From positions 1 through 47,629 of the forward strand of contig CAJWUI010000011.1 of assembly GCA_913047695.1 (NCBI GenBank): a DNA stretch of 47,629 bases, in the 5' to 3' direction. Every line of letters begins with the position of its first letter. Within the stretch, counting starts at the first letter, position 1. The position numbers and the translations under genes were made by a program. The stretch comes from an uncultured Bacteroidota bacterium. Its GTDB lineage: Bacteria > Bacteroidota > Bacteroidia > Flavobacteriales > Flavobacteriaceae. This document shows positions 23,598 through 31,624 of this stretch, in pieces. The notes below the pieces were generated by a model. The model did not search any database and was not told the DNA's origin. It saw nothing but the letters and a program-made list of their open reading frames with translations.

Positions 23598-24548
23598 TTA
23601 TTTAAGCAATTTTGATATCTGAATTGCTAATTCTTCACCTATACGATTTTGAGCCTCCAGTGTAGCGGCTCCAATATGAGGTGTTAATGAAATTTTTTCA
23701 TGCATTAGCAACTTTACCTCAGGTTTTGGTTCATTTTCAAAAGTATCTAATCCAGCAAAAGATAAATGACCCTCATCTAAAGCTTTTACAAGAGCTACCT
23801 CATCAATTATTCCGCCCCTTGCGGCGTTGATTATTCCAGCACCTTTTTTCATTTTAGATATCACATTTGAATCTATAACATACTTTTGTTGAGCAGGAAT
23901 ATGAAGGGAAATAAAATCTGAACTTGCAATTACTTTATCAAAGGGATGAACTTTAATTTTGACCTCAATACTCTGGCTAGTTGAAAAGTTTATTTTAACG
24001 GTTGCGTTATCCATGAATTTATCAGATGCCATCACTTTCATTCCTATTCCTAGTGCGATTTTAGCAACTTCTTGTCCAATTCTACCAAAACCGATAATTC
24101 CTAATGTTTTTCCTCTTAGTTCAACTCCTTTAGCATATGCCTTTTTAAGACCTTTAAAGTTAGATTCACCCTCCAAGGGCATATTTCTGTTTGAATCAAA
24201 TAAAAAACGCACACCCCCATATAAATGTGCAAATACAAGCTCAGCAACAGAAGCAGATGAAGCAGCCGGAGTATTTATTACATGGATACCTTTAGATTTT
24301 GCATATTCAACATCAATATTGTCCATTCCTACACCACCTCTGCCAATTAGCTTTAAACTTGGACAGCTATCAATAAGATCTCTTCTCGCGGTTGTAGAAC
24401 TTCTCACAAGTAGCCCAACAATTTTGTTTTCATTTATATAATTAATTAGTTGCTCTTGAGCTACATTGGTTGTTATAATCTCAAATCCATTTTCTGTTAG
24501 GTTATCTATGCCTGATTTTGAGATTCCATCATTTGCTAGAATTTTCAT
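23598..24548 (-). CDS. serA: D-3-phosphoglycerate dehydrogenase (D-2-hydroxyacid dehydrogenase family)
   Basis: 316 residues of the short SerA type, without the C-terminal ACT regulatory domain. The NAD-binding motif is GFGRIGQEVA (about 150-159); the catalytic triad residues are Arg in NAARGGIID, Glu in FENEPKPE and His in TPHIGAATLE. It oxidises 3-phosphoglycerate in the first step of serine synthesis. The assignment to serine rather than another hydroxyacid rests on its place directly after serC (5 bp gap). Lack of an ACT domain suggests no serine feedback of the E. coli type. Confidence 0.88.
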   Translation of the reverse strand: MKILANDGISKSGIDNLTENGFEIITTNVAQEQLINYINENKIVGLLVRSSTTARRDLIDSCPSLKLIGRGGVGMDNIDVEYAKSKGIHVINTPAASSASVAELVFAHLYGGVRFLFDSNRNMPLEGESNFKGLKKAYAKGVELRGKTLGIIGFGRIGQEVAKIALGIGMKVMASDKFMDNATVKINFSTSQSIEVKIKVHPFDKVIASSDFISLHIPAQQKYVIDSNVISKMKKGAGIINAARGGIIDEVALVKALDEGHLSFAGLDTFENEPKPEVKLLMHEKISLTPHIGAATLEAQNRIGEELAIQISKLLK

Positions 24549-24553
24549 ATAAA

Positions 24554-25621
24554 CTATTTATTTTTTTGTTCTAAAATTTGCATGCATTCTACTAATGCTT
24601 TAACGCTACTTATTGAAAGGGCATTATACATCGAAGCACGATAACCTCCAACAGAACGATGACCTTTTATACCATTTATTCCAGCGTTTTGGCATAATGT
24701 ATCAAATGAATCTGAGAGTGATGGTTCCGATAAGTTAAAGGTAGCGTTCATTGTACTTCTACTATCCTTATCAGCAAATCCTACGAATTTTGAATTCCTA
24801 TCAATTTCATCATAAATTAAATCAGCTTTTATTTTATTCTTTTTTCCTATCTCCTCTAATCCTCCATTGTCTTCAATCCATCTTAAGGTTAAAAGACAAG
24901 TGTAGACGGAAAATACAGGAGGTGTATTGAACATACTTCCCGATTTGATTTGTAAGGAATAATCAAGAATTGATGGGATTTGTCTAGAAACTTTCCCCAA
25001 TATATCTTCTTTAACAATTACGAGGGTTGTTCCTGCAGGGCCAAGGTTTTTTTGTGCCCCAGCATAGAACAAACTAAATTTAGAATAATCAAAATTTGTT
25101 GAAAAAATGTCCGAACTCATATCTGCTACAAGAGGTACTGAAGTTTGTGGAATTTCTTTAAACTGGGTTCCAAAAATTGTATTGTTGGTGGTTAAATGAA
25201 GGTAATCAAGATCAGCAGGTATACTATAGGTTTTTGGTATATAATTAAAATTTTTATCCCTTGAGCTAGCAATCTCAATCACTTCTCCTAATAATTGTGC
25301 TTCTTTGATTGCTTTTGTTGACCAAGTGCCAGAATTTATAAATCCAGCTTTTTTTTCTAAAAGATTGTAAGCAGACATTAAAAATTGTTGACTAGCACCA
25401 CCTTGTAAAAACAACGCTTTGTAGCCTTTTCCTTTTAATCTAGTAATATTAAGCGCTTTTTCACATGCCTCATCCATTATATCAACAAAATTTTTACTTC
25501 TGTGTGAAATTTCGATAAGCGACAATCCTGAGCCATCAAGTTCCTTGACAGCTTGAGAAGCTTTTAGCATTACCTCTTTAGGAAGTATTGATGGTCCAGC
25601 ACTAAAGTTATGGATTTTCAT
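24554..25621 (-). CDS. serC: Phosphoserine aminotransferase
   Basis: 355 residues of a class V aminotransferase. The N-terminus NFSAGPSILPKEV is diagnostic. PLP-binding Lys is in YAGAQKNLGPAG and the substrate-binding Arg region is GIKGHRSVGGYRASMYN near the C-terminus. It catalyses the second step of serine synthesis, and also serves pyridoxal phosphate synthesis in some bacteria. It is the first gene of serC-serA-DUF6787, with its own promoter at about 25680-25705. Confidence 0.96.
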   Translation of the reverse strand: MKIHNFSAGPSILPKEVMLKASQAVKELDGSGLSLIEISHRSKNFVDIMDEACEKALNITRLKGKGYKALFLQGGASQQFLMSAYNLLEKKAGFINSGTWSTKAIKEAQLLGEVIEIASSRDKNFNYIPKTYSIPADLDYLHLTTNNTIFGTQFKEIPQTSVPLVADMSSDIFSTNFDYSKFSLFYAGAQKNLGPAGTTLVIVKEDILGKVSRQIPSILDYSLQIKSGSMFNTPPVFSVYTCLLTLRWIEDNGGLEEIGKKNKIKADLIYDEIDRNSKFVGFADKDSRSTMNATFNLSEPSLSDSFDTLCQNAGINGIKGHRSVGGYRASMYNALSISSVKALVECMQILEQKNK

Positions 25622-25665
25622 AATTTTAAAATGATTTAATGGTAATACGAAGGGATCTACAAAAC

Positions 25666-25686
25666 AATATTTTTGACAAAAATATT
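25666..25686. promoter_or_regulatory. Perfect palindrome overlapping the serC promoter
   Basis: Arms AATATTTTT (25666-25674) and AAAAATATT (25678-25686) with a 3 bp centre. It covers the -7 box and the predicted start of serC transcription, so it is a candidate operator. It is A/T only, so chance occurrence or a weak terminator for the luxC-type gene is also possible. Confidence 0.4.
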
Positions 25687-25705
25687 ATTACTCAGTTAAT
25701 TTCAA
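25677..25705 (-). promoter_or_regulatory. Promoter of serC
   Basis: On the minus strand TTG (25705-25703), 18 bp spacer, TATTTTTG (25684-25677). The leader would be about 50 nt. Confidence 0.55.
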
Positions 25706-25779
25706 TTAATTACATTGTTTTTTTTTTCATAATTGTTAACATTCAATTTCATTTTATTGTCTTGGGTTTTTAAAATACA

Positions 25780-26802
25780 TTATAAATTAATTAGAAACTT
25801 TAATGTGTCAATGTCATCAGCATATTGGAATAAGCTTGGCTTTTGTGATTCTCCAAATGGGATAACATTTTTAAAATTTAAATCTGAAACAATGCACTGA
25901 ATGGAATCTATATTTTTTGATAGTTCCTTTCTTAATTCTTCTATATCTTTATAATATTCATAATGTAAACATGCTAAAGGAGCACTGATTTTCTTATCTT
26001 CTTTTAATATAAAAAATCCATTGTCCTTAAAAGGTTCATTATTTAATAAAAGAATTGTTTTGAGGTAATTATAATTGTTTAAATATTTAAAATTGTTGAT
26101 TACGCTTTCATGAGAGCGAAGACTTTTTAAAATTTTGTCTAAATCAAAACCGAATGGAATGTATATTTTTGAAACATTTCGACACCCTAAGCCAAAATAT
26201 TGAAGTATGTCAACACAAAGTTTATTTAAATCTTCAAAACTTTCTCTACCGCTTAAAACTGCAATACCATTTCTGTTTTTTCTTATGATGTTGGGATATT
26301 TTTTAAAATAATAATCAAAATATCGGGCAGAATTATTTGATCCTGTCGCAATTACTGCATCAAAATTTCTTATTATTTTTTTCTGATAATTGAAGTATTT
26401 TTTTTTAATCTGACTTTCCAAAAAATTAGTCATGTATGGCAGAAGTAAATCATCTTTTGATGAACATTTTACAATCGATTTTAAACCGAAAACCCAAACA
26501 CAAATGAGATCGTGTAAACCAACCATAGGGATATTTCCTGCTAATATAATTGCAACCTTTTTGTTTTTTTTTGACTCAAATTTGTATTTGCTTACCCAAT
26601 CTAAAATTTTATCTTCTTCTAATTTTTCAGACCAAATGTGAAATACATTCTCAATATTTTCTTGGTTAAACCAAGCGTTTTTATTGATAGATTGTTCAAT
26701 AACAGTTTGTAACTTTGCATATTTAGGTTTTAATCTATCAAATTCTTTAAGATGTAAACCTAAATTGATTAAAGCCTCTATTTGTTCTGAGTTTGTGTCC
26801 AT
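25780..26802 (-). CDS. Acyl-CoA reductase (LuxC family)
   Basis: 340 residues of the aldehyde-dehydrogenase-like LuxC fold. Visible landmarks are KKVAIILAGNIPMVGLHDL near residues 80-98, the Rossmann-type VIATGSNNSARYFDYYF, and GLGCRNVSKIYIP with the Cys that would carry the acyl thioester. LuxC proteins make fatty aldehyde from acyl-CoA, but no luciferase or luxD/E gene is here, so bioluminescence is not implied. Homologues sit beside serC and a ferredoxin gene in many flavobacteria. The physiological product is not known. Confidence 0.83.
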   Translation of the reverse strand: MDTNSEQIEALINLGLHLKEFDRLKPKYAKLQTVIEQSINKNAWFNQENIENVFHIWSEKLEEDKILDWVSKYKFESKKNKKVAIILAGNIPMVGLHDLICVWVFGLKSIVKCSSKDDLLLPYMTNFLESQIKKKYFNYQKKIIRNFDAVIATGSNNSARYFDYYFKKYPNIIRKNRNGIAVLSGRESFEDLNKLCVDILQYFGLGCRNVSKIYIPFGFDLDKILKSLRSHESVINNFKYLNNYNYLKTILLLNNEPFKDNGFFILKEDKKISAPLACLHYEYYKDIEELRKELSKNIDSIQCIVSDLNFKNVIPFGESQKPSLFQYADDIDTLKFLINL

Positions 26803-26807
26803 TTATC

Positions 26808-26838
26808 TTGTGGGAAAGTGATTTAGGCCTTATTTTTG
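26808..26838 (+). promoter_or_regulatory. Promoter of the ferredoxin gene
   Basis: TTG at 26808-26810, 20 bp spacer and TATTTTTG at 26831-26838, leaving a leader of about 13 nt before the ATG at 26857. Fits the Bacteroidota consensus well. Confidence 0.6.
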
Positions 26839-26856
26839 AACAAATGTACATAACAG

Positions 26857-27210
26857 ATGGCTATTATCATTACTGAAGATTGCATAAACTGTGGAGCATG
26901 CGAGCCTGAATGTCCAAATACTGCCATTTATGAAGGCGCTGAGGACTGGCGTTATAAAGATGGAACCTCACTAAACGGAGATGTTATCTTGCCTAATGGT
27001 GAAAATGTGAATGCGGATGTTTTTCAACAGCCTGTTTCTGATGAGTTTTATTTCATTGTCACTGATAAATGTACTGAGTGCAAAGGTTTTCATGAAGAGC
27101 CTCAATGCGCAGCTGTTTGCCCTGTTGATTGCTGCATACCAGATGAAAAAAATGTTGAGTCTGATGAAAAGCTTTTAGGGAAGCAAAAATTTATGCACCC
27201 AAATAATTAA
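26857..27210 (+). CDS. Ferredoxin with two [4Fe-4S] clusters
   Basis: 117 residues. The first cluster motif is CINCGACEPECP near residues 10-21; the second is CTECKGFHEEPQCAAVCPVD, with an insertion between the second and third Cys, near 72-91. An insertion of about 50 residues separates the two, and a C-terminal tail of 20 residues follows, the layout of the Alvin-type (2[4Fe-4S]) ferredoxins. It carries electrons in the cytosol; the partner is unknown. It is divergent from the LuxC-type reductase gene with a gap of about 54 bp. Its 3' end overlaps the 3' end of the convergent deacetylase gene by 20 bp. Confidence 0.92.
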   Translation: MAIIITEDCINCGACEPECPNTAIYEGAEDWRYKDGTSLNGDVILPNGENVNADVFQQPVSDEFYFIVTDKCTECKGFHEEPQCAAVCPVDCCIPDEKNVESDEKLLGKQKFMHPNN

Positions 27211-28036
27211 TAACTTCTTCACTTTTCCAATTCACAAGTCTTATTTTATTTTCCTCCAATTTTCTTTTGCAGCTCTCACTTTTGAAGTAGTTTATATCTT
27301 GATGCCTCCATTTTGCACCAAAATTAGGGTGATCAACCGTGATTTGTCTCATCTCTTCATTATCATATGCGGGATGGATCAAGATAATTGATAATCCGTA
27401 TGGCAAATTATCTAAAATATTATCATAGAATTTATTCAGCCCATTACCAATGAATTCGTCATATGAACCCATAAAAACATTTTCAATAAATTTGCCACTG
27501 GGAAGATCAAATGAGTTAGGATTACCTCCAGCAACTGAAATCAACTTTTTACTCAAAAGTATAGGTAAATTGTATTCTTGTCCTAATTCATAGTAAATTT
27601 CCAGAAGATCTTGTCTTAAACCTAAAGTATACATGTGAGAATCTAAATGACTAGGATTCAGTCCTATAGTTAACGCAATATCAATTTGATTTTTTAATTC
27701 GGTATATACTTCATTTTTATCGGCGTTTAGTAATATATGATTCCGTTTTGGGTAAAAATATCCATCTTTATTTATAAGAGAATTAACTTCTTTTTTGTTT
27801 GAACAAGGTTTAAAAGGATAATTTTTCCATTCACCTGTTAATGTTAAATGGATACCATAATCTAAACTTTTGTTTTTTAAACAAAATTTAGCCATTTCAT
27901 AAAACCATGGGCAGGGAACCATTAGGCTAGTTGAACTTATACTTCCATTTATCATGCCATCTTGTGTTGCCAAATTTTCTGACCAAGCAAGGCCAGCGTC
28001 ATCTGCATGAATTATAAGATATTTTTTATTTTCCAT
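27191..28036 (-). CDS. YdjC/ChbG family carbohydrate deacetylase
   Basis: 281 residues of the YdjC-like fold. Motifs are IIHADDAG (about 8-15), YGIHLTLTGEW, PSHLDSHMYTL and LIHPAYDNEE, which contain the Asp and His ligands of the divalent metal. ChbG removes acetyl groups from chitooligosaccharides in E. coli. The substrate here is not known because no sugar-utilisation genes are near. No signal peptide, so it acts in the cytosol. It overlaps the ferredoxin gene tail to tail. Confidence 0.85.
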   Translation of the reverse strand: MENKKYLIIHADDAGLAWSENLATQDGMINGSISSTSLMVPCPWFYEMAKFCLKNKSLDYGIHLTLTGEWKNYPFKPCSNKKEVNSLINKDGYFYPKRNHILLNADKNEVYTELKNQIDIALTIGLNPSHLDSHMYTLGLRQDLLEIYYELGQEYNLPILLSKKLISVAGGNPNSFDLPSGKFIENVFMGSYDEFIGNGLNKFYDNILDNLPYGLSIILIHPAYDNEEMRQITVDHPNFGAKWRHQDINYFKSESCKRKLEENKIRLVNWKSEEVINYLGA

Positions 28037-28110
28037 TTGTTAGGATTTGATTTCTATCTTTTAAAATTAAAGGTTAATAAAAAAGAAAGCTATTTTTATA
28101 AAAATTTTTT

Positions 28111-29205
28111 ATGAAAGCAGGGATAGTGGGTTTACCAAATGTTGGAAAATCAACTTTATTTAATTGTTTATCTAATGCTAAAGCACAGAGCGCAAACTTT
28201 CCATTTTGCACTATAGAGCCAAACGTAGGTGTTGTTAATGTACCTGATCTTAGACTTCAAAAGCTTGCAAAGCTTGTTAATCCTCAGAAAGTAATTCCAG
28301 CAACTGTAGAAATTGTAGATATTGCAGGATTGGTAAAGGGGGCTAGTAAAGGAGAGGGATTGGGGAATCAGTTTTTAGCTAACATTCGAGAAACTGACGC
28401 GATAATTCATGTATTGAGATGCTTTGATGATGAAAATATTTCTCATGTTGATGGATCCGTAGACCCTAAAAGAGACAAAGAAACCATAGATATTGAATTA
28501 CAGCTTAAAGACTTAGAGACTATTGAAAATAGACTAAACAAAGTTGGTCGTTCAGCTCGATCAGGAAACAAGGATTCAATCAAAGAGAATAATATACTGA
28601 TGCAAATCCGAGAAACACTTCAACAATCAAAAAATGTTCGAATTATGGATATAAATGAAAAGGACAGGATTGAATATGTACAACCCTTACAATTAATAAC
28701 TGATAAACCTGTATTATATGTTTGCAATGTGGATGAGGCTTCAGCAAGTCAAGGAAATAATTATGTTGAAATAGTTAAAGAATTTGCAAATTCAGAAAAA
28801 ACTAATTTTTTATTTTTAGCAGTTAATATTGAAGCTGATATTAATGAATTAGAGAGTTTTGAGGAAAGATTACTTTTTTTAGAGGATTTAGGACTAAAGG
28901 AAGCAGGAGCATCAAAATTGATAAGATCTGCGTATAACCTTTTAAACAGACAAACATATTTTACTGCCGGTGAAAAAGAAGTTAGAGCTTGGACCATACC
29001 AATTGGTGCCACAGCACCAGAGGCTGCTGGTGTAATACATACTGATTTTAAAAGTGGTTTCATAAAAGCTGAGGTAATAAGTTTTAGTGACTACATTCAA
29101 TATGCATCAGAAATTAAAGTAAAAGAGGCGGGTAAAGTTAGGGTAGAGGGAAAAGAATACTTAGTAAAGGATGGGGATATTATTCATTTTCGATTCAATG
29201 TATAA
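28111..29205 (+). CDS. ychF: Redox/ribosome-associated ATPase YchF (OLA1 family)
   Basis: 364 residues. The N-terminal P-loop is GLPNVGKSTLFN, the switch region ends in DIAGLVKGASKGEGLGNQFL, and the base-specificity motif is NVDE (about 211-214) instead of NKxD, the hallmark of the ATP-preferring YchF/OLA1 branch. A TGS domain closes the protein (AWTIPIGATAPEAAGVIHTD). It binds the ribosome and is linked to oxidative stress control in E. coli. It stands alone between divergent and convergent neighbours. Confidence 0.96.
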   Translation: MKAGIVGLPNVGKSTLFNCLSNAKAQSANFPFCTIEPNVGVVNVPDLRLQKLAKLVNPQKVIPATVEIVDIAGLVKGASKGEGLGNQFLANIRETDAIIHVLRCFDDENISHVDGSVDPKRDKETIDIELQLKDLETIENRLNKVGRSARSGNKDSIKENNILMQIRETLQQSKNVRIMDINEKDRIEYVQPLQLITDKPVLYVCNVDEASASQGNNYVEIVKEFANSEKTNFLFLAVNIEADINELESFEERLLFLEDLGLKEAGASKLIRSAYNLLNRQTYFTAGEKEVRAWTIPIGATAPEAAGVIHTDFKSGFIKAEVISFSDYIQYASEIKVKEAGKVRVEGKEYLVKDGDIIHFRFNV

Positions 29206-29237
29206 TTCTAGCAGGGGTATTTTTTAAAATATAATTT

Positions 29238-29567
29238 TTAAATGGATAAAGAATCGTAGACTTTTACTTTCTCCCATAAGTGTTTAGCTTCTTCAATAAA
29301 TAAAAGATGGTGAGGATCAATTTGATATTTATTTTGATCCTCCAAAGAAGGAAAATTCACAATATAACAATAAGTATAGGAGCTATCAACCACATCGCGT
29401 TGTTCAGAATCTGCAGGGGTTCCCAAGTGACACGATATTGACAGATGGTTATTTCGAATTAATTTTTTTATGGCATTTTCAAATTCGAATCTATCTTTTT
29501 TATTGTTAGGGTTTTTCAACCAAAAAAAAACTGTGTGATATAATGTGGCAGTGAAGTTTAATAACAT
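29238..29567 (-). CDS. Dabb (stress-responsive alpha/beta-barrel) domain protein
   Basis: The frame starts at 29648, but the domain begins at MLLNFTATLYHTVFFWLKN, so I use the ATG at 29567 (109 residues). HTVFFWLK near the start and SYTYCYIVNFPSLEDQNKYQ in the middle match the ferredoxin-like dimeric Dabb fold. Members bind small hydrophobic ligands or act as small oxygenases; no catalytic residue can be assigned. It is convergent with ychF, and the parE gene starts on the other strand. Confidence 0.72.
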   Translation of the reverse strand: MLLNFTATLYHTVFFWLKNPNNKKDRFEFENAIKKLIRNNHLSISCHLGTPADSEQRDVVDSSYTYCYIVNFPSLEDQNKYQIDPHHLLFIEEAKHLWEKVKVYDSLSI

Positions 29568-29739
29568 TATTATTTTTTCGATAAATGTAAAATATTTAAT
29601 GTTAAAATAAATAATAAAAAAATGTGGCTTGCTAATATCAGTTTCCAACTATTAACTTTTTAACAATATTGTCAAGTCGATTGTTGATTTCTTGGGGGCT
29701 AAACAAGTTTTCTTTAATAAAGCAATAATTATATTAGCA

Positions 29740-31620
29740 ATGAATTCCATGAAAAATACAATCACTTACACAGAAGATAATATTCGATCTCTTGATTGGA
29801 AAGAGCACATTAGGTTACGTCCTGGAATGTACATTGGAAAGCTTGGTGACGGTTCCTCCCCTGACGATGGAATTTATATACTATTGAAAGAAATTTTGGA
29901 TAACTGTATCGACGAGTTTGTTATGGGTGCGGGCAAAACTATAGAAATAATTATTAATGAAAACAATGTAAGTGTCCGTGATTATGGAAGAGGAATTCCT
30001 TTAGGTAAAGTAATTGACGTTGTTTCGAAGATGAATACTGGAGGTAAATATGATTCTCGAGCATTTAAAAAGTCAGTAGGTCTTAATGGTGTTGGAACGA
30101 AGGCAGTTAATGCCTTATCTGAAACTTTCATTGTTGAGTCAATAAGGGAAAATCAGACAAAGAAAGTAAAATTTGAGTTTGGAATAGTTACAGAAGATTC
30201 TCCCTTGGAAAAATCTAACAAGCGAAGAGGCACCAAAGTAATTTTTTCGCCAGATAGAAAAATATTTAAAAATTTTAAATATAGACCAGAATATGTTGAG
30301 CGCATGATTAAAAATTATGTTTTTCTTAACCCTGGTTTGACAGTTGACTTTAATGGCGAAAAGTTTTACTCTGAAAACGGTTTAAAGGACCTCTTGGAAG
30401 ATCAGTCAAACGAAAAAGACCTGTTATACTCAATCATTCACCTTAAAGGTGAAGATATAGAAATTGCGATTACGCACAGTAAAACTCAATACAGTGAAGA
30501 ATACCACTCATTTGTAAATGGCCAGCATACTACCCAAGGTGGAACACACCAAGCAGCATTTAGAGAAGGTTTGGTAAAAACAATCAGAGAACATTTTGGC
30601 AAAAACTTTGAGGCAGCTGATATTAGGAAATCCATAATTGCTGCGTTAAGCATTAAAGTCATGGAGCCTGTTTTTGAATCGCAGACCAAGACAAAGCTAG
30701 GATCAACTGAAATGGGTAGTGGATTGCCATCGGTTAGAAGTTATATAATTGATTTTTTAAACAATGAACTAGATAATTTTTTGCACAAAAATCAGGATGT
30801 AGCAGAGTTAATTTTGAAAAAAATTCTACAGGCAGAAAAAGAACGAAAAGAGCTTTCAGGAATAAGAAAGCTCGCAAGAGAAAGGGCTAAAAAAGCGAAT
30901 TTGCATAACAAAAAATTAAGAGACTGTCGTGTTCATCTTTCAGATTTAAAAAAAGATCATAGGCTTGACTCTACATTATTCATAACAGAAGGAGACTCAG
31001 CGAGCGGCTCAATTACTAAGTCAAGAGATGTAAATACACAAGCTGTTTTTAGTTTAAGGGGTAAACCTTTGAATAGTTTTGGAATGAGTAAAAAAATTGT
31101 TTATGAAAATGAGGAATTTAACCTGCTGCAGGCAGCTCTTAATATTGAGGAAAGTCTAGAAAACTTACGTTATAATAATATTGTTATTGCTACAGATGCT
31201 GATGTAGATGGAATGCATATTCGATTACTTTTAATTACATTTTTTTTACAATTTTTTCCTGAGCTCATAAAAGAGGGGCACCTGTATATTTTACAAACAC
31301 CATTATTTCGTGTTCGTAATAAAAAAGAGACAATATATTGTTATAATGAGGATGAAAGAAAAGAAGCATTAGTAAAACTCAAAGGTAAACCAGAAATCAC
31401 AAGATTTAAGGGTCTTGGTGAGATATCTCCTGATGAGTTTAAATATTTTATTGGTGATGACATAAGATTGGACCCTGTAATGCTAGACAAACAAACAACT
31501 ATAGAAGAATTACTTCTTTTTTATATGGGGAAAAACACTCCTGATCGTCAAAAATTTATAATTAATAATCTTAAGGTAGAACTTGATTACGCTGAAGAAA
31601 AAATTGAATTAGCTCAGTGA
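29740..31620 (+). CDS. parE: DNA topoisomerase IV subunit B
   Basis: A type IIA topoisomerase ATPase subunit. GHKL ATP-binding motifs are [19 protein letters not shown] and [14 protein letters not shown]; the TOPRIM domain has [10 protein letters not shown] and [12 protein letters not shown]. The downstream, 4 bp away, parC makes ParE rather than GyrB the right name. I start at ATG 29740 (626 residues); ATG 29749 is equally possible, and the frame extends to a TTG at 29692. Together with ParC it decatenates daughter chromosomes. Confidence 0.93.
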   Translation: MNSMKNTITYTEDNIRSLDWKEHIRLRPGMYIGKLGDGSSPDDGIYILLKEILDNCIDEFVMGAGKTIEIIINENNVSVRDYGRGIPLGKVIDVVSKMNTGGKYDSRAFKKSVGLNGVGTKAVNALSETFIVESIRENQTKKVKFEFGIVTEDSPLEKSNKRRGTKVIFSPDRKIFKNFKYRPEYVERMIKNYVFLNPGLTVDFNGEKFYSENGLKDLLEDQSNEKDLLYSIIHLKGEDIEIAITHSKTQYSEEYHSFVNGQHTTQGGTHQAAFREGLVKTIREHFGKNFEAADIRKSIIAALSIKVMEPVFESQTKTKLGSTEMGSGLPSVRSYIIDFLNNELDNFLHKNQDVAELILKKILQAEKERKELSGIRKLARERAKKANLHNKKLRDCRVHLSDLKKDHRLDSTLFITEGDSASGSITKSRDVNTQAVFSLRGKPLNSFGMSKKIVYENEEFNLLQAALNIEESLENLRYNNIVIATDADVDGMHIRLLLITFFLQFFPELIKEGHLYILQTPLFRVRNKKETIYCYNEDERKEALVKLKGKPEITRFKGLGEISPDEFKYFIGDDIRLDPVMLDKQTTIEELLLFYMGKNTPDRQKFIINNLKVELDYAEEKIELAQ

Positions 31621-31624
31621 AGAT

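Noticed and set aside
23959..24441. 160-residue plus-strand ORF
   Set aside because: Antisense to serA, whose motifs are intact on the minus strand. Ser/Pro/Leu-rich translation is typical of a shadow frame.
25780..26802. Bioluminescence (lux) operon
   Set aside because: Only a LuxC-type reductase is present. luxA, B, D and E are absent and the neighbours are serine genes.
28761..29063. 100-residue minus-strand ORF
   Set aside because: Antisense to ychF; no start signal and no recognisable domain.
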